Shown here: piece by piece, positions 26,953 through 38,400 of the stretch
Position numbering within the stretch: the first letter of the stretch is position 1
Layout: each line of letters begins with the position of its first letter
Assembly (NCBI GenBank): GCA_007694185.1
Contig: RECD01000175.1
Span: forward strand, 1 to 42,758
Direction of reading: 5' to 3'
Origin: Planctomycetaceae bacterium
Lineage (GTDB): Bacteria > Planctomycetota > Planctomycetia > Pirellulales > Pirellulaceae
DNA length: 42,758 nucleotides
The notes under the pieces: model-generated
Databases searched by the model: none
Told to the model about the DNA's origin: nothing
The model's input: the letters and a program-made list of their open reading frames with translations, nothing else
Translations under genes and position numbers: made by a program

Positions 26953-27681
26953 ATGTCAAACGAGTTGTCAGGCAAGGTCGCCGTCGTCACCGGCGCGGCC
27001 GCGGGTATCGGGCTGGCCAGCACGGAGGCGATGTTGGCGGCCGGTGCACGCGTCGTGTTGGTCGACCGCGACGAGGCGGCACTGACGGCGCTCTGTGAAA
27101 AGCACGGCGATGCTGTGATCCCGCTGGTCATGGATCTGCTCGATCCGCAGAGCTGCGCGACGCTGGTGCCGCGGGTCCTGGAGAAGTCGGGCCGGATCGA
27201 CATCCTGCACGCCAATGCCGGCATCTATGTCGGTGGCGATTTGGTCGATGCCGCCACGGAGGATATCGACAGGATGCTGAATTTGAATGTCAACGTCGTG
27301 ATGAAGAACGTGCGTGACGTCCTACCGCATATGATGGAGCGCGGTTCGGGTGACATCGTGGTGACCAGTTCATTAGCGGCCCACTTCCCCACCCCTTGGG
27401 AACCGGTCTACGCGTCGTCCAAATGGGCGATCAACTGTTTCGTCCAGGTGGTGCGCCGTCAGGTATTCAAACACGGCATCCGCGTCGGGTCGGTCTCGCC
27501 CGGTCCTGTCATCACCGCGCTGCTCGATGATTGGTCGGAGCAGAAACTCAAAGACGCAAAGGATGCGGGCAGCCTGATCGAGGCGTCGGAGGTCGCCGAG
27601 GTGGTGATGTTCATGCTGAGCCGACCCCGCAACGTGACCATCCGCGATGTGGTCATCATGCCGACAAATTTTGACCTCTAA
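26953..27681 (+). CDS. Short-chain dehydrogenase/reductase (SDR), polyol dehydrogenase-like
   Basis: This classical SDR of 242 residues has the cofactor motif TGAAAGIG (residues 14-21), an acidic Asp in LVDRD at the end of beta-2 (favouring NAD), ANAGIY, the catalytic Ser (VVTSSLA) and YASSK (Tyr and Lys). It resembles ribitol/sorbitol-type dehydrogenases, but the substrate is not certain. The ATG at 26953 is preceded by GGAG about eight bases upstream. The gene stands alone between two stretches of 21-bp repeats. Confidence 0.92.
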   Translation: MSNELSGKVAVVTGAAAGIGLASTEAMLAAGARVVLVDRDEAALTALCEKHGDAVIPLVMDLLDPQSCATLVPRVLEKSGRIDILHANAGIYVGGDLVDAATEDIDRMLNLNVNVVMKNVRDVLPHMMERGSGDIVVTSSLAAHFPTPWEPVYASSKWAINCFVQVVRRQVFKHGIRVGSVSPGPVITALLDDWSEQKLKDAKDAGSLIEASEVAEVVMFMLSRPRNVTIRDVVIMPTNFDL

Positions 27682-27845
27682 CATGCCGTTGCGAGGCAGC
27701 TTGATCTGTGGCGATTGCACTCGGCCGATGAGCACGAGCATTTCTCAAAAGGGCTCGGCTCGCTATCCGTACTGCCGCTGTCGATCGATATCCGGTGGCC
27801 GACCGCCGTGCCAGACGGATGGTGCCAGCCAACTTGTTTTCTCAA

Positions 27846-27901
27846 TCGTGCTCAGCGGAGCGGTGCTCGTGCTCAGTGCAGCGGTGCTCGTGCTCGACTC
27901 C
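27846..27901. repeat. 21-bp repeats, block A
   Basis: About 2.5 tandem units with core GTGCTCGTGCTCAG and a spacer of the type TGCAGCG. Each unit would translate as seven codons in an open frame. Confidence 0.85.
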
Positions 27902-27956
27902 GTCGCCCACCCCAGCCAGCCTTTCTCAAACCGAGTCCGGCAACGTCGCCCCTTTC

Positions 27957-28066
27957 GATTACGAGCACGAGCACCGTCGCTGCGCGACTGAGCACGAGCA
28001 CGGTTGCACTGAGAACGAGCACCGTTGCACTGAGCACGAGCACGGTTGCACTGAGTTCGAGTTCAA
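27957..28066. repeat. 21-bp repeats, block B (opposite orientation to block A)
   Basis: About five tandem units of the complement (core CTGAGCACGAGCAC with spacer GGTTGCA or CGTTGCA), the last being GAGTTCGAGTTC. Read together with block A these form inverted blocks about 55 bp apart, able to fold into an imperfect hairpin or cruciform. Confidence 0.87.
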
Positions 28067-28084
28067 GCGTCTTGGGGAGCTAAC

Positions 28085-28438
28085 TTAATCCGGGGCGACT
28101 TCGTCGATCTTGGCCGCCATGATCAAATCGTTGTCACTCAGCCCGCCGATCGCGTGAGTCATCAGCTCGATTCGCACGTGGCGATAACCGGTCAGGTGCA
28201 GATCGGGATGATGCTGCTCCTCCTCCGCCAAGTCGGCGACTTGTTGCAGGAAGGCCATCGCCGATACGAAATCGCGGAATTTGAACTTGCGTGAGATCGA
28301 GTCGCCCGGCTCGTCGATTTGCCATAGCGGCACTTGGGCCAAGAGCGGCCGGACTTGATCGACGGTCAGCTTTTCGACTCCCCCCTCGCAGGGGACGCAG
28401 TGGCGCCGAGCCAGCGTGTCGGTGGGGTCGGATTCCAT
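28085..28438 (-). CDS. 4a-hydroxytetrahydrobiopterin dehydratase (pterin-4a-carbinolamine dehydratase)
   Basis: The enzyme dehydrates 4a-hydroxytetrahydrobiopterin in the recycling of pterin cofactors. The 117-residue protein has the signature EEEQHHPDLHLTGYRHVRIE with the conserved His pair, and the preceding WQIDEPGDSISRKFKFRDF, as in PCD/DCoH proteins. The start ATG 28438 follows GGAG at a spacing of nine, and I prefer it to the TTG two codons upstream. No phenylalanine hydroxylase gene lies nearby, as is often the case for this small enzyme. It is divergent from a TPR protein gene. Confidence 0.92.
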   Translation of the reverse strand: MESDPTDTLARRHCVPCEGGVEKLTVDQVRPLLAQVPLWQIDEPGDSISRKFKFRDFVSAMAFLQQVADLAEEEQHHPDLHLTGYRHVRIELMTHAIGGLSDNDLIMAAKIDEVAPD

Positions 28439-28577
28439 CTGCAATTACTCCTCTACGTGAAAGTTCGACCGAAAAACCGAACCGCCCGGCTCGAGCCCTT
28501 CGATGAGTCTTGGTTTTCGTCAGTCCGTCAGTTTAGAATCGGGGAAAGGCATTCAGATCGCAAGGAGAGGTGGGCAG

Positions 28578-29210
28578 ATGGTCGGTTCCTCGGATATTGA
28601 GCTCCCGCGTGGGCTTCTCGTCGCCCAGGGCTACCTCGAATTGGCAACCGGGCCGGCCGCTCGCTTGGGATTGGCGATCCAATTGCGGCGGCAGGCTTTG
28701 AGATCCTCGCTGCTGGCCGCTGTCTCCTGCCGCATCGACCCCGGCGACGACGATGTCGACCGTCATCGCTCGGAACGTTTTCTGCTGATCGGCCAGACGC
28801 TGCGGCTGCTAGGACGTCACGATTTGGCCGTGCGGCCGCTGACGCTCGCGACCGAAAACCCGACGACCTACCGCGACGCGGGGCTGGGCTTGGCGTGGTG
28901 CCAACGCCGGATGGGGAACCTTCGAGCCGCGATCTTGACGACGTCCCGCACGTTGTCCACGCTCCCGGGTGACGCCGACTTGCATTACAACTTGGCCTGC
29001 TACTTGGCGTTGGCGCTTCACTCAGCCGAGTCGCTGCGGGAGTTGTCTTGGGCGATCGAGTTGAAGCCGCGACTGCGAGCTCGTGCGGCGTGCGAGTCCG
29101 ACTTTGACTCCTTACGCGGCTCGGCGGCCTTCGAGGAGTTGCTGCGTCCAGGTGTGAAACTGGCTCACCCCAGCATTCAGATCCCTGCCCCGCGACACCC
29201 CTATTCCTGA
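28578..29210 (+). CDS. Tetratricopeptide-like protein
   Basis: The 210-residue product is alpha-helical and carries TPR-like stretches: LLIGQTLRLLGRHDLAVRPLTLA (from about residue 70), DAGLGLAWCQRRMGNLRAAI, and DLHYNLACYLALALHSAESLRELSWAIEL. Such repeats mediate protein-protein contacts. There is no signal peptide or membrane segment, so it is probably cytoplasmic. The ATG at 28578 is preceded by AAGGAG about ten bases upstream; the frame is open from 28503. A small membrane protein gene follows 33 bp after its stop. Confidence 0.75.
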   Translation: MVGSSDIELPRGLLVAQGYLELATGPAARLGLAIQLRRQALRSSLLAAVSCRIDPGDDDVDRHRSERFLLIGQTLRLLGRHDLAVRPLTLATENPTTYRDAGLGLAWCQRRMGNLRAAILTTSRTLSTLPGDADLHYNLACYLALALHSAESLRELSWAIELKPRLRARAACESDFDSLRGSAAFEELLRPGVKLAHPSIQIPAPRHPYS

Positions 29211-29243
29211 CGCCCCGCCTTGCCCCCTCGCCCCCCGAGAGCA

Positions 29244-29609
29244 GTGCCCGACCGACGACCTCCCCCACCCGATCCGACCAGGAACTTCATCTTGTTGCTG
29301 GTGGTGTTGTCCGCCGGGGTGGCCGCCGCGATCCGTTGGTGGCCGCGGGAGGAAGCGCCGCTAGAAGGGTCAATCCCGATGGTGATGGCGATCGGTTTGA
29401 CCCGGCTCGCTCTGGTCATGGGAGCCCTGTGGGTGGCTTGGCCGGTCGCCCGCAAGCCGGCGATGTGGATGCCCCCTGGGTTACTGGCACTCGCCTTCGT
29501 CTTGTTCGGGATTTGTGCCGTCCAGCCGCGGTTGGCGATCGCGCTCGTGCCGGCGATCGGCAGCCTGATCGCCTTGAGCGCCGTGTTACGCTTCTTCCGC
29601 AACGCCTGA
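29244..29609 (+). CDS. Small hydrophobic membrane protein, unknown function
   Basis: The product of about 121 residues has a Pro/Arg-rich N-terminus and at least three predicted membrane segments (NFILLLVVLSAGVAAAI; MVMAIGLTRLALVMGALWVAW; LALAFVLFGICA, then ALVPAIGSLIALSAVLRFF). GTG at 29244 (PDRRPPPPDPTRN) is a plausible start; a TTG at 29220 would add eight residues. It follows the TPR gene on the same strand and overlaps the convergent MMPL gene by 24 bp. I do not recognise a family. Confidence 0.65.
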   Translation: MPDRRPPPPDPTRNFILLLVVLSAGVAAAIRWWPREEAPLEGSIPMVMAIGLTRLALVMGALWVAWPVARKPAMWMPPGLLALAFVLFGICAVQPRLAIALVPAIGSLIALSAVLRFFRNA

Positions 29610-31997
29610 GTCGGGTGCGGCCGACAGGCCGTGCGACGATTCACTCGGCACGCCGCCAGATGCCACGGATTGCTGCCGATAGCGAGGGTGATCGAAGACC
29701 GCCAGCAGCGCGGGCAAAAAGAACAGGTCGGCCAACAACGCCGCCAGGATCGTTCCACCCCCCATCCAGGCGAACACGTGGTGTTCCCGCGTGTCGCTCC
29801 AAAGCACCGTCGTGAACCCGGTGACGACGACCAGCGTCGTCATGATCAGTGCCCCGCCGACCCCGCGAAAGGCGCGGGCGATCGCGGCGTCCTGGTCGCC
29901 CCCCCGGCTCCGTTCCATCCGATAACGGGTCATGAAGTGGATCGTGTCGTCCACCGCGATCCCCAAGCAGACCGTGAACGCGATCACGCTGACCAGTTCC
30001 AACGGTTGCCCGACCAACCACATGCCGGTGCCGGTAGCGGTTAGCGGCAGCAGGTTGGGGATGATCGCGATCAAACCGAGCCGAATCGAACGGTAGATCA
30101 CGGTCAGCACCAGAAAGATCACGACCGACGCGGTACCGAGACTTTTGGTCAAGTCGACCATGATCCGGTACAAATTTTCCCACCGCCACACCGCACCGCC
30201 TTCGAGCGCGAGCTCAAAACCGGGATGCCGTGCCGCGATCTCCACAACCCGCTGGTCGATCCGTTCGAACACCGGGCCGTACTTGGCGATTCCCAAATCC
30301 TGCAGCCGAAAAATGACTTTCAGTGTCCGTTGTTCAGGGACCACGAAGACCCGCCGGAGTTGCGGCGGGAGCAATTCCACCAACGACGCCTTCTGCGTCG
30401 GGCTGCCGTCACCGGGCAGTGCGGCGATCAGCCTCGCGATACCGAGCGGATTCCCCAACAGCGGTTCCTCCCCCAACATCCGCTCCACCTCGTCGCTGAC
30501 CGCGATCACTTCGGGCGACTCCGCAGCGATCGAATCGTCCCAACGGACGGTTACATGAGCCGTTTCCAAGCCGCCGAAGGCGCGGTCGACATGCCGCAAC
30601 CACTTGGCCGCGGAACTCCGTTCCGGGATCGCGTTGAGGATTCGTTCGTCCGGCTGAAGTTGCGACGTGACCGCCAGCGTGACAGCCATCACGGCTAACG
30701 CCAACACCGTGAACGACTTGCGGTAACGCAGCCCGACGAGCACCAAACGGGTGACCCGGTCGAGGTTCCGCTCGATCCATCCCTTGCCTTGACCACGGTG
30801 AACGCCCCGCCCGAGCGGCGTCAGACAGGCTAGCGGGATTGCCGTCATGATCGCCAGGAAGGTGACGCCGACGCCGATCACGCAGCACCAGCCGAACTCG
30901 CGAACCACCGCGTGGTGCGCCCAACCGAGCGACGCGAACCCGATGGCCGTCGTCAGCGATGTCAAAAAGCAAGCCGCACCGACCTCGTCGAGCGATTTCG
31001 CTAACGCATCGCGAACCCCCAACCCACTGGAACGGTTGACCCGTATCTGGGTCATCATGTGAACCCCGTCGGTGAACCCGACCAAGCTCAACAGAACCGG
31101 GACGACCACGTGGTTGAACGGGTTGTCTTCGAAGTGAAAAAAGCGGATGACGCCCATCGTCCAGACCACGCCGAAGATCGGGGCTAGCGCCGTGACCAAC
31201 ACCGCCGAGGGGCCGCGAAACAGGATCGTGGCCAAGACCAAAATCACGCCGTTGGCGATCAGTTGAAACTTGCGGTCGTTGTCCTTCGACGCGGCACTCA
31301 TCACCAGCCGGATCGGCGTCTCGCCGGTCACGCCGACTTCGAAATCGAGGCCGTACGAATCGAACACGCGGTTGACCGTGTCTACCAACTTCGTCGTGCA
31401 GTCGGCGTCCGAACGGACGTAAAACCAATCGGTACGTAACGAAAACAGGAGCGTTCGGCCGTCCGTCGACAACAACTGGCCAGCGATCATCGGGTTTTCC
31501 AAAGCCCGCTCGCGGGCGGCGTCGAATCGTCGCTGCGACGCCCGGTGATCGGGAAACGCCGGTTCGGGCAAGCCGAACAAATTCAGCGGCGGCGACCGGT
31601 CCATCCACATCACCTGCGTCACCTGCGGCAACGCTTCCAATTCGGCGACCGCCTCGCGGATCGCCTTGGCCGCGGTGGGGGTGAAGAAGTCGTCGCCGGT
31701 GACCAACAGCATCAGGTCGCTGCCGAACAGCATCACCGGGGTGACGTCGGGTGCTGGGCCAGTCGGCTCGGTCCGATTCGACGAACTTTCGCGGCCACGT
31801 CCCCGCCCGCTCATCCCGCCGGCCGACGATTCCCCGTCTTCTTGCACGGGGGCTTTGACCAACAACGTCGGGTCGTAATAGCCGATCGCCGCCAGCGTCG
31901 ACATGGCGACGAAGACGAGCAACGAGATGGAGGGGCGTCGAGCGAAGATCCCCAGCAACGACGGCGACACGCCGGGGTCCGAAATACGGTTGATCAT
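29586..31997 (-). CDS. RND/MMPL family exporter
   Basis: This 803-residue inner-membrane protein resembles MMPL/RND proton-driven exporters (HpnN-type). It has one N-terminal membrane helix (ISLLVFVAMSTLAAIGYY), a large periplasmic loop, a block of helices, and then the same layout repeated. The paired motifs GFTDGVHMMTQIRVN and GIAVDDTIHFMTRYRM sit at equivalent places in the two halves, with TSLTTAIGFASLG and TTLVVVTGFTTVLW after them. The acidic residues probably carry protons. Start ATG 31997 (MINRISDPG) is chosen so that the first helix is near the N-terminus. Its substrate may be lipid or hopanoid; nothing here decides. Its start is divergent from the alpha-2-macroglobulin gene. Confidence 0.9.
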   Translation of the reverse strand: MINRISDPGVSPSLLGIFARRPSISLLVFVAMSTLAAIGYYDPTLLVKAPVQEDGESSAGGMSGRGRGRESSSNRTEPTGPAPDVTPVMLFGSDLMLLVTGDDFFTPTAAKAIREAVAELEALPQVTQVMWMDRSPPLNLFGLPEPAFPDHRASQRRFDAARERALENPMIAGQLLSTDGRTLLFSLRTDWFYVRSDADCTTKLVDTVNRVFDSYGLDFEVGVTGETPIRLVMSAASKDNDRKFQLIANGVILVLATILFRGPSAVLVTALAPIFGVVWTMGVIRFFHFEDNPFNHVVVPVLLSLVGFTDGVHMMTQIRVNRSSGLGVRDALAKSLDEVGAACFLTSLTTAIGFASLGWAHHAVVREFGWCCVIGVGVTFLAIMTAIPLACLTPLGRGVHRGQGKGWIERNLDRVTRLVLVGLRYRKSFTVLALAVMAVTLAVTSQLQPDERILNAIPERSSAAKWLRHVDRAFGGLETAHVTVRWDDSIAAESPEVIAVSDEVERMLGEEPLLGNPLGIARLIAALPGDGSPTQKASLVELLPPQLRRVFVVPEQRTLKVIFRLQDLGIAKYGPVFERIDQRVVEIAARHPGFELALEGGAVWRWENLYRIMVDLTKSLGTASVVIFLVLTVIYRSIRLGLIAIIPNLLPLTATGTGMWLVGQPLELVSVIAFTVCLGIAVDDTIHFMTRYRMERSRGGDQDAAIARAFRGVGGALIMTTLVVVTGFTTVLWSDTREHHVFAWMGGGTILAALLADLFFLPALLAVFDHPRYRQQSVASGGVPSESSHGLSAAPDSGVAEEA

Positions 31998-32422
31998 GCC
32001 AGCCTTGAGGTCCGATCGATTCTCGAGTCGACGCTCCGCCCCAGCCCCACTTTTTGCCGCCTGGCTACCGAAGCACCGCAGCATCCTAAGAAAAATTTTC
32101 CGATTTCGGCAGGCCGGCCTAAGAAATCGCCCCGTCCGAACGTTAACTCACCGTGGCGACTCGGTTCCGCGGTCGCCGGCGTCACGTCGCAACTTGTCCA
32201 AGTCTCTCCTTTGCCCAGAGCTTTTCGATGAAACCGGCACGCCTTCGCCCAGCGATCCCGTCCGCTCCTGTCCCGCCTGATCCAGTCAGTCGCGACGCTT
32301 GCGCTAACCTCGGCGGCTTTACCCACGACATCATTCCGTTTCACCGATGGCCTTTTCGCTCCCCGCTGACGACAATAGCGGCTGGTGTCGGATGCCTCCT
32401 TGTCCTATGCAGAGAACTTTTC

Positions 32423-35400
32423 GTGAATGGTCGCCGCCCGAGCCCTGCAAGCACTTGTCCGGTTCGTCTTGTCCCCTGCCTGTTGCTCCTCGGATCGCTG
32501 ATGTTTTCCCCTTCGGTTCACGCCCAGGACGCCCGGCTCGGGGATGACCCGTTGTGGAAAGCGGTCCAAGAGGCGTTGGACGAAGGCCGCCCGCAGACGG
32601 CGATCGAACGGCTGGAACCGCTGATCCGCCGCGCCGCCGAAGCCGAGAATCACGCCGAATCGATCCGCGCCGTGACCTTGAAGCTGTCGCTCGAAATGTC
32701 GACGCGGCCGGATGAGCCGGCCGAAAAGCTGAAGCGGATGCGGGTCTTGATCGACGAGTCGCCCGAACCGATGCGGCCGGTGATGGAGGCGATCCAAGCC
32801 GGCTGGATGTGGGAGTTTTTCCAACAGAACCGCTGGCGGTTCGCCCAGCGGACGGCGGTCGCCGAAGCCGCCCTCCCCCAAGTGTCTCCATCGGACGCCC
32901 AAGCGAACATCCAGCCTGGCGCCGAGCCGGATCAACCCGATGCCGACGTCCCGGCCGCGTTACCCGGCCCCGATGACGACCCGGTGAGTTGGGATTTGCC
33001 ACGGATCTTGCGGATGATCGACGGCCAATTCGCCCGCTCGCTGCGAGCCGCCGAAACGCTGAAAACGGTCCCGGCGTCCGATTACAAGATCCTGCTGTCC
33101 GACGGCAACGTGCCGGCGAATCATCGCCCCACGATGTACGACATCTTGGTGCATCACGCACTGGAATTTTATTCGGCGGGCGAACAGGCCGGGTCGAAGG
33201 CGATCGACGCGTTCGAACTGTTGGCCGATTCGCCGATCTTCGCTTCGACCGACGAATTCCTTCGCTGGCAACCGACGACGACCGACGTCCGCGCGCCGTT
33301 ATGGGTGGCCGTGACGTTGTACCAGGACCTGCTCCGGTTCCACCTCGAAGATGCCGACCCGACCGCCAAGTTGGATGCCGACCTGGGGCGACTCGAGTTC
33401 GGTGACAACCACGCGTTGGGAGAAGTGAAGTCTGATCGCTTCCGCGCGGCGCTGCGTCGCTTCGCCGATGCCAACGCGAACCACCCGATCTCGACCCGCG
33501 CCCTGCATCGGCTCGCCGAGTTGGCTCGCGCCGACGAAGACATGGCCGAAGCCCATCGGATCGCCTCCGCCGGCTTGGCGCGTTTTCCCGACAGTGTCGG
33601 TGCGAACCGCTGTTTCAACCTGATCCAAGAAATCGAAGCCCCCGAGGCCTCTGTCGAAACCGAACGGGTCTGGAACGCCCCCTGGCCGACGCTCGAAGTC
33701 CGCTACCGCAACGTCCAACAGGTCCACTTTCGCGTGGTCAAGTTGGATGTCAACGAGTTCATCGCTTCCGGGCGGTGGCAGCCCGAGCAGTTGGACGCCG
33801 AACGGTTCCGCAAGCTGTTGCAAGGCCCGGTCGTCAAGGCTTGGTCAGCCACCTTGCCGGCGACGCCTGATTACCAAGCGCGGATCGAATCGCTAGCCGC
33901 ACCGCAAGACCTGCCGCCGGGTCCCTACCTGCTGTTCGCCAGCCATCGCGAGGATTTCGCGGATGCCGAGAATCAACTGAGCGTGACGGAGATTTGGGTC
34001 AGCGACCTGGCTTTGGTGACCCGCACCGAACAGGGACGCGGGGTGATCGGCGGCTGGATTCTCGATGCGAAAACGGGCGAACCGCGTCGCGGCGCGACCG
34101 TCCGTGGTTGGCAGACATCTCCCCGTGGCGGGACCGTCGAAATCGCTTCGGTGACGACCGATGCCCAAGGAGAGTTCCGCTTTCCTGCCCAAGCCCGCAA
34201 CCGGTTGTTGCTGCTCGCCTCGCACCGCGGACATCAGATTTCGACCGCCGGTTTCCTGCACGCGGCTATCCATTCCCCCCAGCGGGGACGCTACGAGCAG
34301 ACCCATTTTTTCACCGATCGCGCGATTTATCGCCCCGGACAAACCGTCCGATACAAGGGGATCTGCTATTCGGCGGACCAGGACAAAGACGATTACCGCA
34401 CGATGGGGCGCCAACGGCTGGTTGTCGTTTTTCTGGACGCCAACGGTCAAGAGATCGAGCGGCTGACACACGCCTCGAACGAGTACGGCAGTTTCAACGG
34501 CAGCTTCACCACCCCCCGTGACCGACTGACCGGCCTGATGACGATCCGCGTCGAGTCCGGACCTCAGGGCCAGACGTCCGTCCAAGTCGAGGAATACAAG
34601 CGACCGAAGTTCGAAGTCGAATTGGCGGCCCCCGATGTGGCGGCGAAATTGGGGGACGAGGTCTCGCTCAAAGGCACCGCGACCGCGTACACCGGGGCCT
34701 CGATCGATCAGGCGACGGTCAGTTGGCGAGTCGTCCGCGAGGTCCGCTTTCCGCCCTGGTGGTTCTGGCGGATGTGGTGGTTGCCTCCGATGGCGCCCGA
34801 ACGTCAAGAGATCGCCCGCGGCACGACCACGACGAACGCGGACGGAACTTTCGAAATCAGCTTCGTCGCGAAACCTGATCTGTCGGTTGACCCCGAATCC
34901 GAACCGACGTTCCGCTACTCGGTCGCGGCCGACGTGACCGATGGAACGGGCGAAACCCGCTCGAACGAGCGATCGATCAACCTCGGCTACACGGCGCTCT
35001 CCGCCACCTTGACCGCGGCCGATTGGTTGCCGAGCGACAAGCCGGTGGAACTCGCCGTTCGCACCACGACCCTCGATGGCGAAGCCCAGCAAGCGACCGG
35101 CACGATCCAGATTCATGCCCTGAAGCAGCCCGAAGCGGTCATCCGCCCGCGCCTGTCCGGCGGCGGTTATTCCCCTCCACCGATCCCTCTCGGTCGGTCG
35201 ACCGGCAGGCGTCCCGGCCCGTCGATCGCCCCCGGCCCGGCGCCGTCCGACCCGAGCAACCCGAACGGCTGGGAATTGGGCGAAGTGGTGACCCGGGCCG
35301 ATTTCAATACCGACGGCGCGGGAAACCAAACGCTGCCATTGGATCTGGCCCCCGGGATCTATCGCGCGGTGCTGTCGACCCGTGACCGCTTCGGCAAAGA

Positions 35401-38400
35401 AGTGACCGCGATCTTGCCGCTGGAAGTCTTTGACCCCGCGACCGCCTGGCCGGTCAAGGTCCCGCAGCGGTTAAGGATCGAGAAGCCCTCGATCGAGCCG
35501 GGCGAGACATTCCGCGCGGTTTGGTCGAGCGGTTACGACGCCGCCAGGGTGCTGGTCGAGATCGAACATCGCGGCAAAATCATCAAAAAGGTGACGTCCG
35601 AGCCGAACAAGACTCACCTCTTGGTCGAGTTGGAGGTGACCGAAGCGATGCGCGGCGGCTTCACGATCTACACGACGATGGTTCGCGAAAATCGAGCCTA
35701 CCTGGAAACGCGGCGGATCGACGTCCCCTGGAGCAATCAGAAACTCGAGATCCGCTGGGAACGCTTCACGTCGAAATTGGAACCGGGAGCGAGCGATAAA
35801 TGGGCCGCCGTGATCACCGGGCCCGGGGCCGAAAAAGCCGCTGCCGAAATGGTCGCGACGCTCTACGACGCGTCGCTCGATGCCTTCCTGCCGCACAACT
35901 GGATGTCCGGTTTCGGAGTCTTTCGCCAGGACCCGTCGACGGTTTCTCGCGGCTTCGAGAATCGAGCAAAAACATTCTCGCCTTGGCACTACGGCTGGGT
36001 GCGCGACGGCCGCGACGCCAGTTGGAATTACCCCCGGCTCGATTGGCCGCCCAGCCATCTGGGCCAGCCCGTGTTTTTCGGCAGGATGATGCGGCGGGGT
36101 GGCGGTGGTCCTGAGATGATGATGGCTGACGCGATGATGCCGGCCCCTGCGGCGATGGCGGCCGAATTCGGTGTTCAGAGCAAAGCTATGGGCATGGGCG
36201 GCATGGGCGGCGGCATGGTCGCCGAGGGGGAAATGGCCAGATTGGCGGATCGGAATGCGGCGGATAAAAGTGGCGATGAAGCGTCACCGACAGCCCCGCC
36301 GGTCGATTTGACCGGGGTTTCGGTCCGCACGAATTTGAACGAGACCGCCTTCTTCTTCCCGCACCTGACATCCGGCCCAGACGGCAGCGTGCGGATCGAA
36401 TTCACGATGCCCGAAGCGCTGACCCGTTGGAACTTCCTCGGGTTCGCTCACGACGCCAAACTCCGCGCGGGACTGCTCCGCGACAGCTTGGTGACGAGCA
36501 AGGATCTGATGGTGCAACCGAACGCACCCCGGTTTTTGCGAGAAGGGGATTTGATCGAGTTCACGGTCAAGGTGACCAATCGGTCCGCCACCCGCCAAAC
36601 CGGGTCGGCGGCGCTGCGGTTCGCTGACGCACGCTCGGGCGATTCCGTCGACGCCGAATTAGAGAACACGACCGGCCCGCAAGCTTTCGATATCGCCTCG
36701 GGCCAATCCGAATCGCTGGCGTGGCGGATTCGTGTTCCCGACGGCCTGACGCTGCTGACCTATCAGGCGGTCGGCTCCAGCGGACGCGTGTCCGACGGCG
36801 AGGAAGGCTACCTGCCGGTCCTTCCGCGGCGGATTTTGGTTACCGAATCGTTGCCGCTGCCGATCCGCGGTCCGGTGACGAAATCGTTCGACTTCACGCG
36901 GCTGGCCGCTTCGGCCGATTCCGATTCGCTGCGTCATCAGTCGTTGACGGTCCAAATGGCATCCAACCCGGCGTGGTACGCGGTGATGTCGTTGCCTTAC
37001 CTGATGGAATTCCCGCACTCGTGCAGTGAGCAGATCTTCAATCGGCTCTATGCCAATTCGTTGGCCCGGCACATCGCCACCAGCGACCCGCGGATCGAAC
37101 GGGTCTTCGCGCAGTGGCGAGGAACGCCGGCGCTCGACAGCCCGCTGACGAAAAACGAAGACCTGAAGTCGGTGCTGCTCGAAGAAACCCCGTGGGTTCG
37201 CCAAGCCGAATCCGAGAGTCAATCGCGACGGAACGTCGGCCTGCTGTTCGACGCGAACCGCTTGAATGATGAGACCTCGCGCGCCCTGGCGCAGCTAACG
37301 GCCCAGCAACTCGACGACGGCCGCTGGCCCTGGTTCCCCGGCGGACCGGCGAACGACTTCATCACGCTCTACATCACCACCGGTTTCGGTCGGCTCAGGC
37401 ACCTCGGTGTGGCGGTCGACACCGCCCCCGCCGTCCGGTCGCTCTCCCGCCTCGACGCCTGGATGACGGAGATCCATCGCGAAATTCTCAGGCGACGAAC
37501 CAAGGATTCGCCGCCGCTGGAGGAAGCGGTTCACCTGACGCCGACGATCGCGATGTACCTGTACGGCCGCAGCTTCTTCCTAGCCGACCAACCGGTCGCA
37601 GAGGAACATTCCGAGGCGTTGCGATTCTGGCTCGATCAAGCCAAACGGCATTGGTTGAAGCTGAATAGCTTGCAATCGCAAGCCCATCTGGCCGTCGCGC
37701 TGAAGCGTTTCGGCGACGCCCCGACCGCCGACAAGATCCTGGTGTCGCTCAAGGAACGCTCGACGACGAACGAGGAGTTCGGAATGTTCTGGGCGCGAGC
37801 CACCGATTGGCACTGGTGGTACCGAGCCCCGATCGAAACCCAAGCGGCCCTGATCGAAGCTTTCGATGAAGTCGCCGGCGACGCCGCCGCGGTCGATGCC
37901 TGCCAGGTCTGGTTATTGAAACAACGCCAGACTCAGGATTGGAAAACGACCAAGGCGACCGCCGATGCGGTCTACGCGCTGCTGCTCCGCGGTACCGATC
38001 GGCTCGCTTCCAGCAAGTTGGTCGAGGTTTCTCTTGGCGAATCGAAGATCCAGCCCGAGGCGGTCGAAGCCGGCACGGGGTTCTACGAACATCGGATCAG
38101 CGGCGACCGGGTCACCGCCGACATGGCACGGGTTACCGTCACCAAACCCGAGGCGGGTGTCGCCTGGGGCAGCGTCCACTGGCAATATTTCGAGGACATC
38201 GGCAAGATCACGTCGGACACCGAAACGCCGCTGAAGCTGACCAAGGAACTTTACATCAAGGAGAACACCGACGCCGGGCCGGTGCTCCGCCGCGTGACCG
38301 AGGATGGCGAAGCGGGCCAAGTGAAGGTCGGTGATGAACTGGTCGTGCGACTGGTGCTGCGGGTCGATCGCGACATGGAATACGTCCATCTCAAGGACCA

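Larger units (their letters stand above)
27682..28084. other. Repeat-rich intergenic region
   Basis: This 403-bp region has no gene. Almost all of its right half consists of the 21-bp repeat family; GATGAGCACGAGCATTTC at 27726-27743 is another single copy. Confidence 0.55.

Noticed and set aside
27846-28066. CRISPR array
   Set aside because: Units are contiguous with no unique spacers of 30 or more bases, and no cas gene is present.
27715-28083. Open frame of 122 codons with repeated Ser-Thr-Ser-Thr-Val-Ala-Leu
   Set aside because: It is simply the translation of the 21-bp tandem repeats; other frames are also open because 21 is divisible by three.
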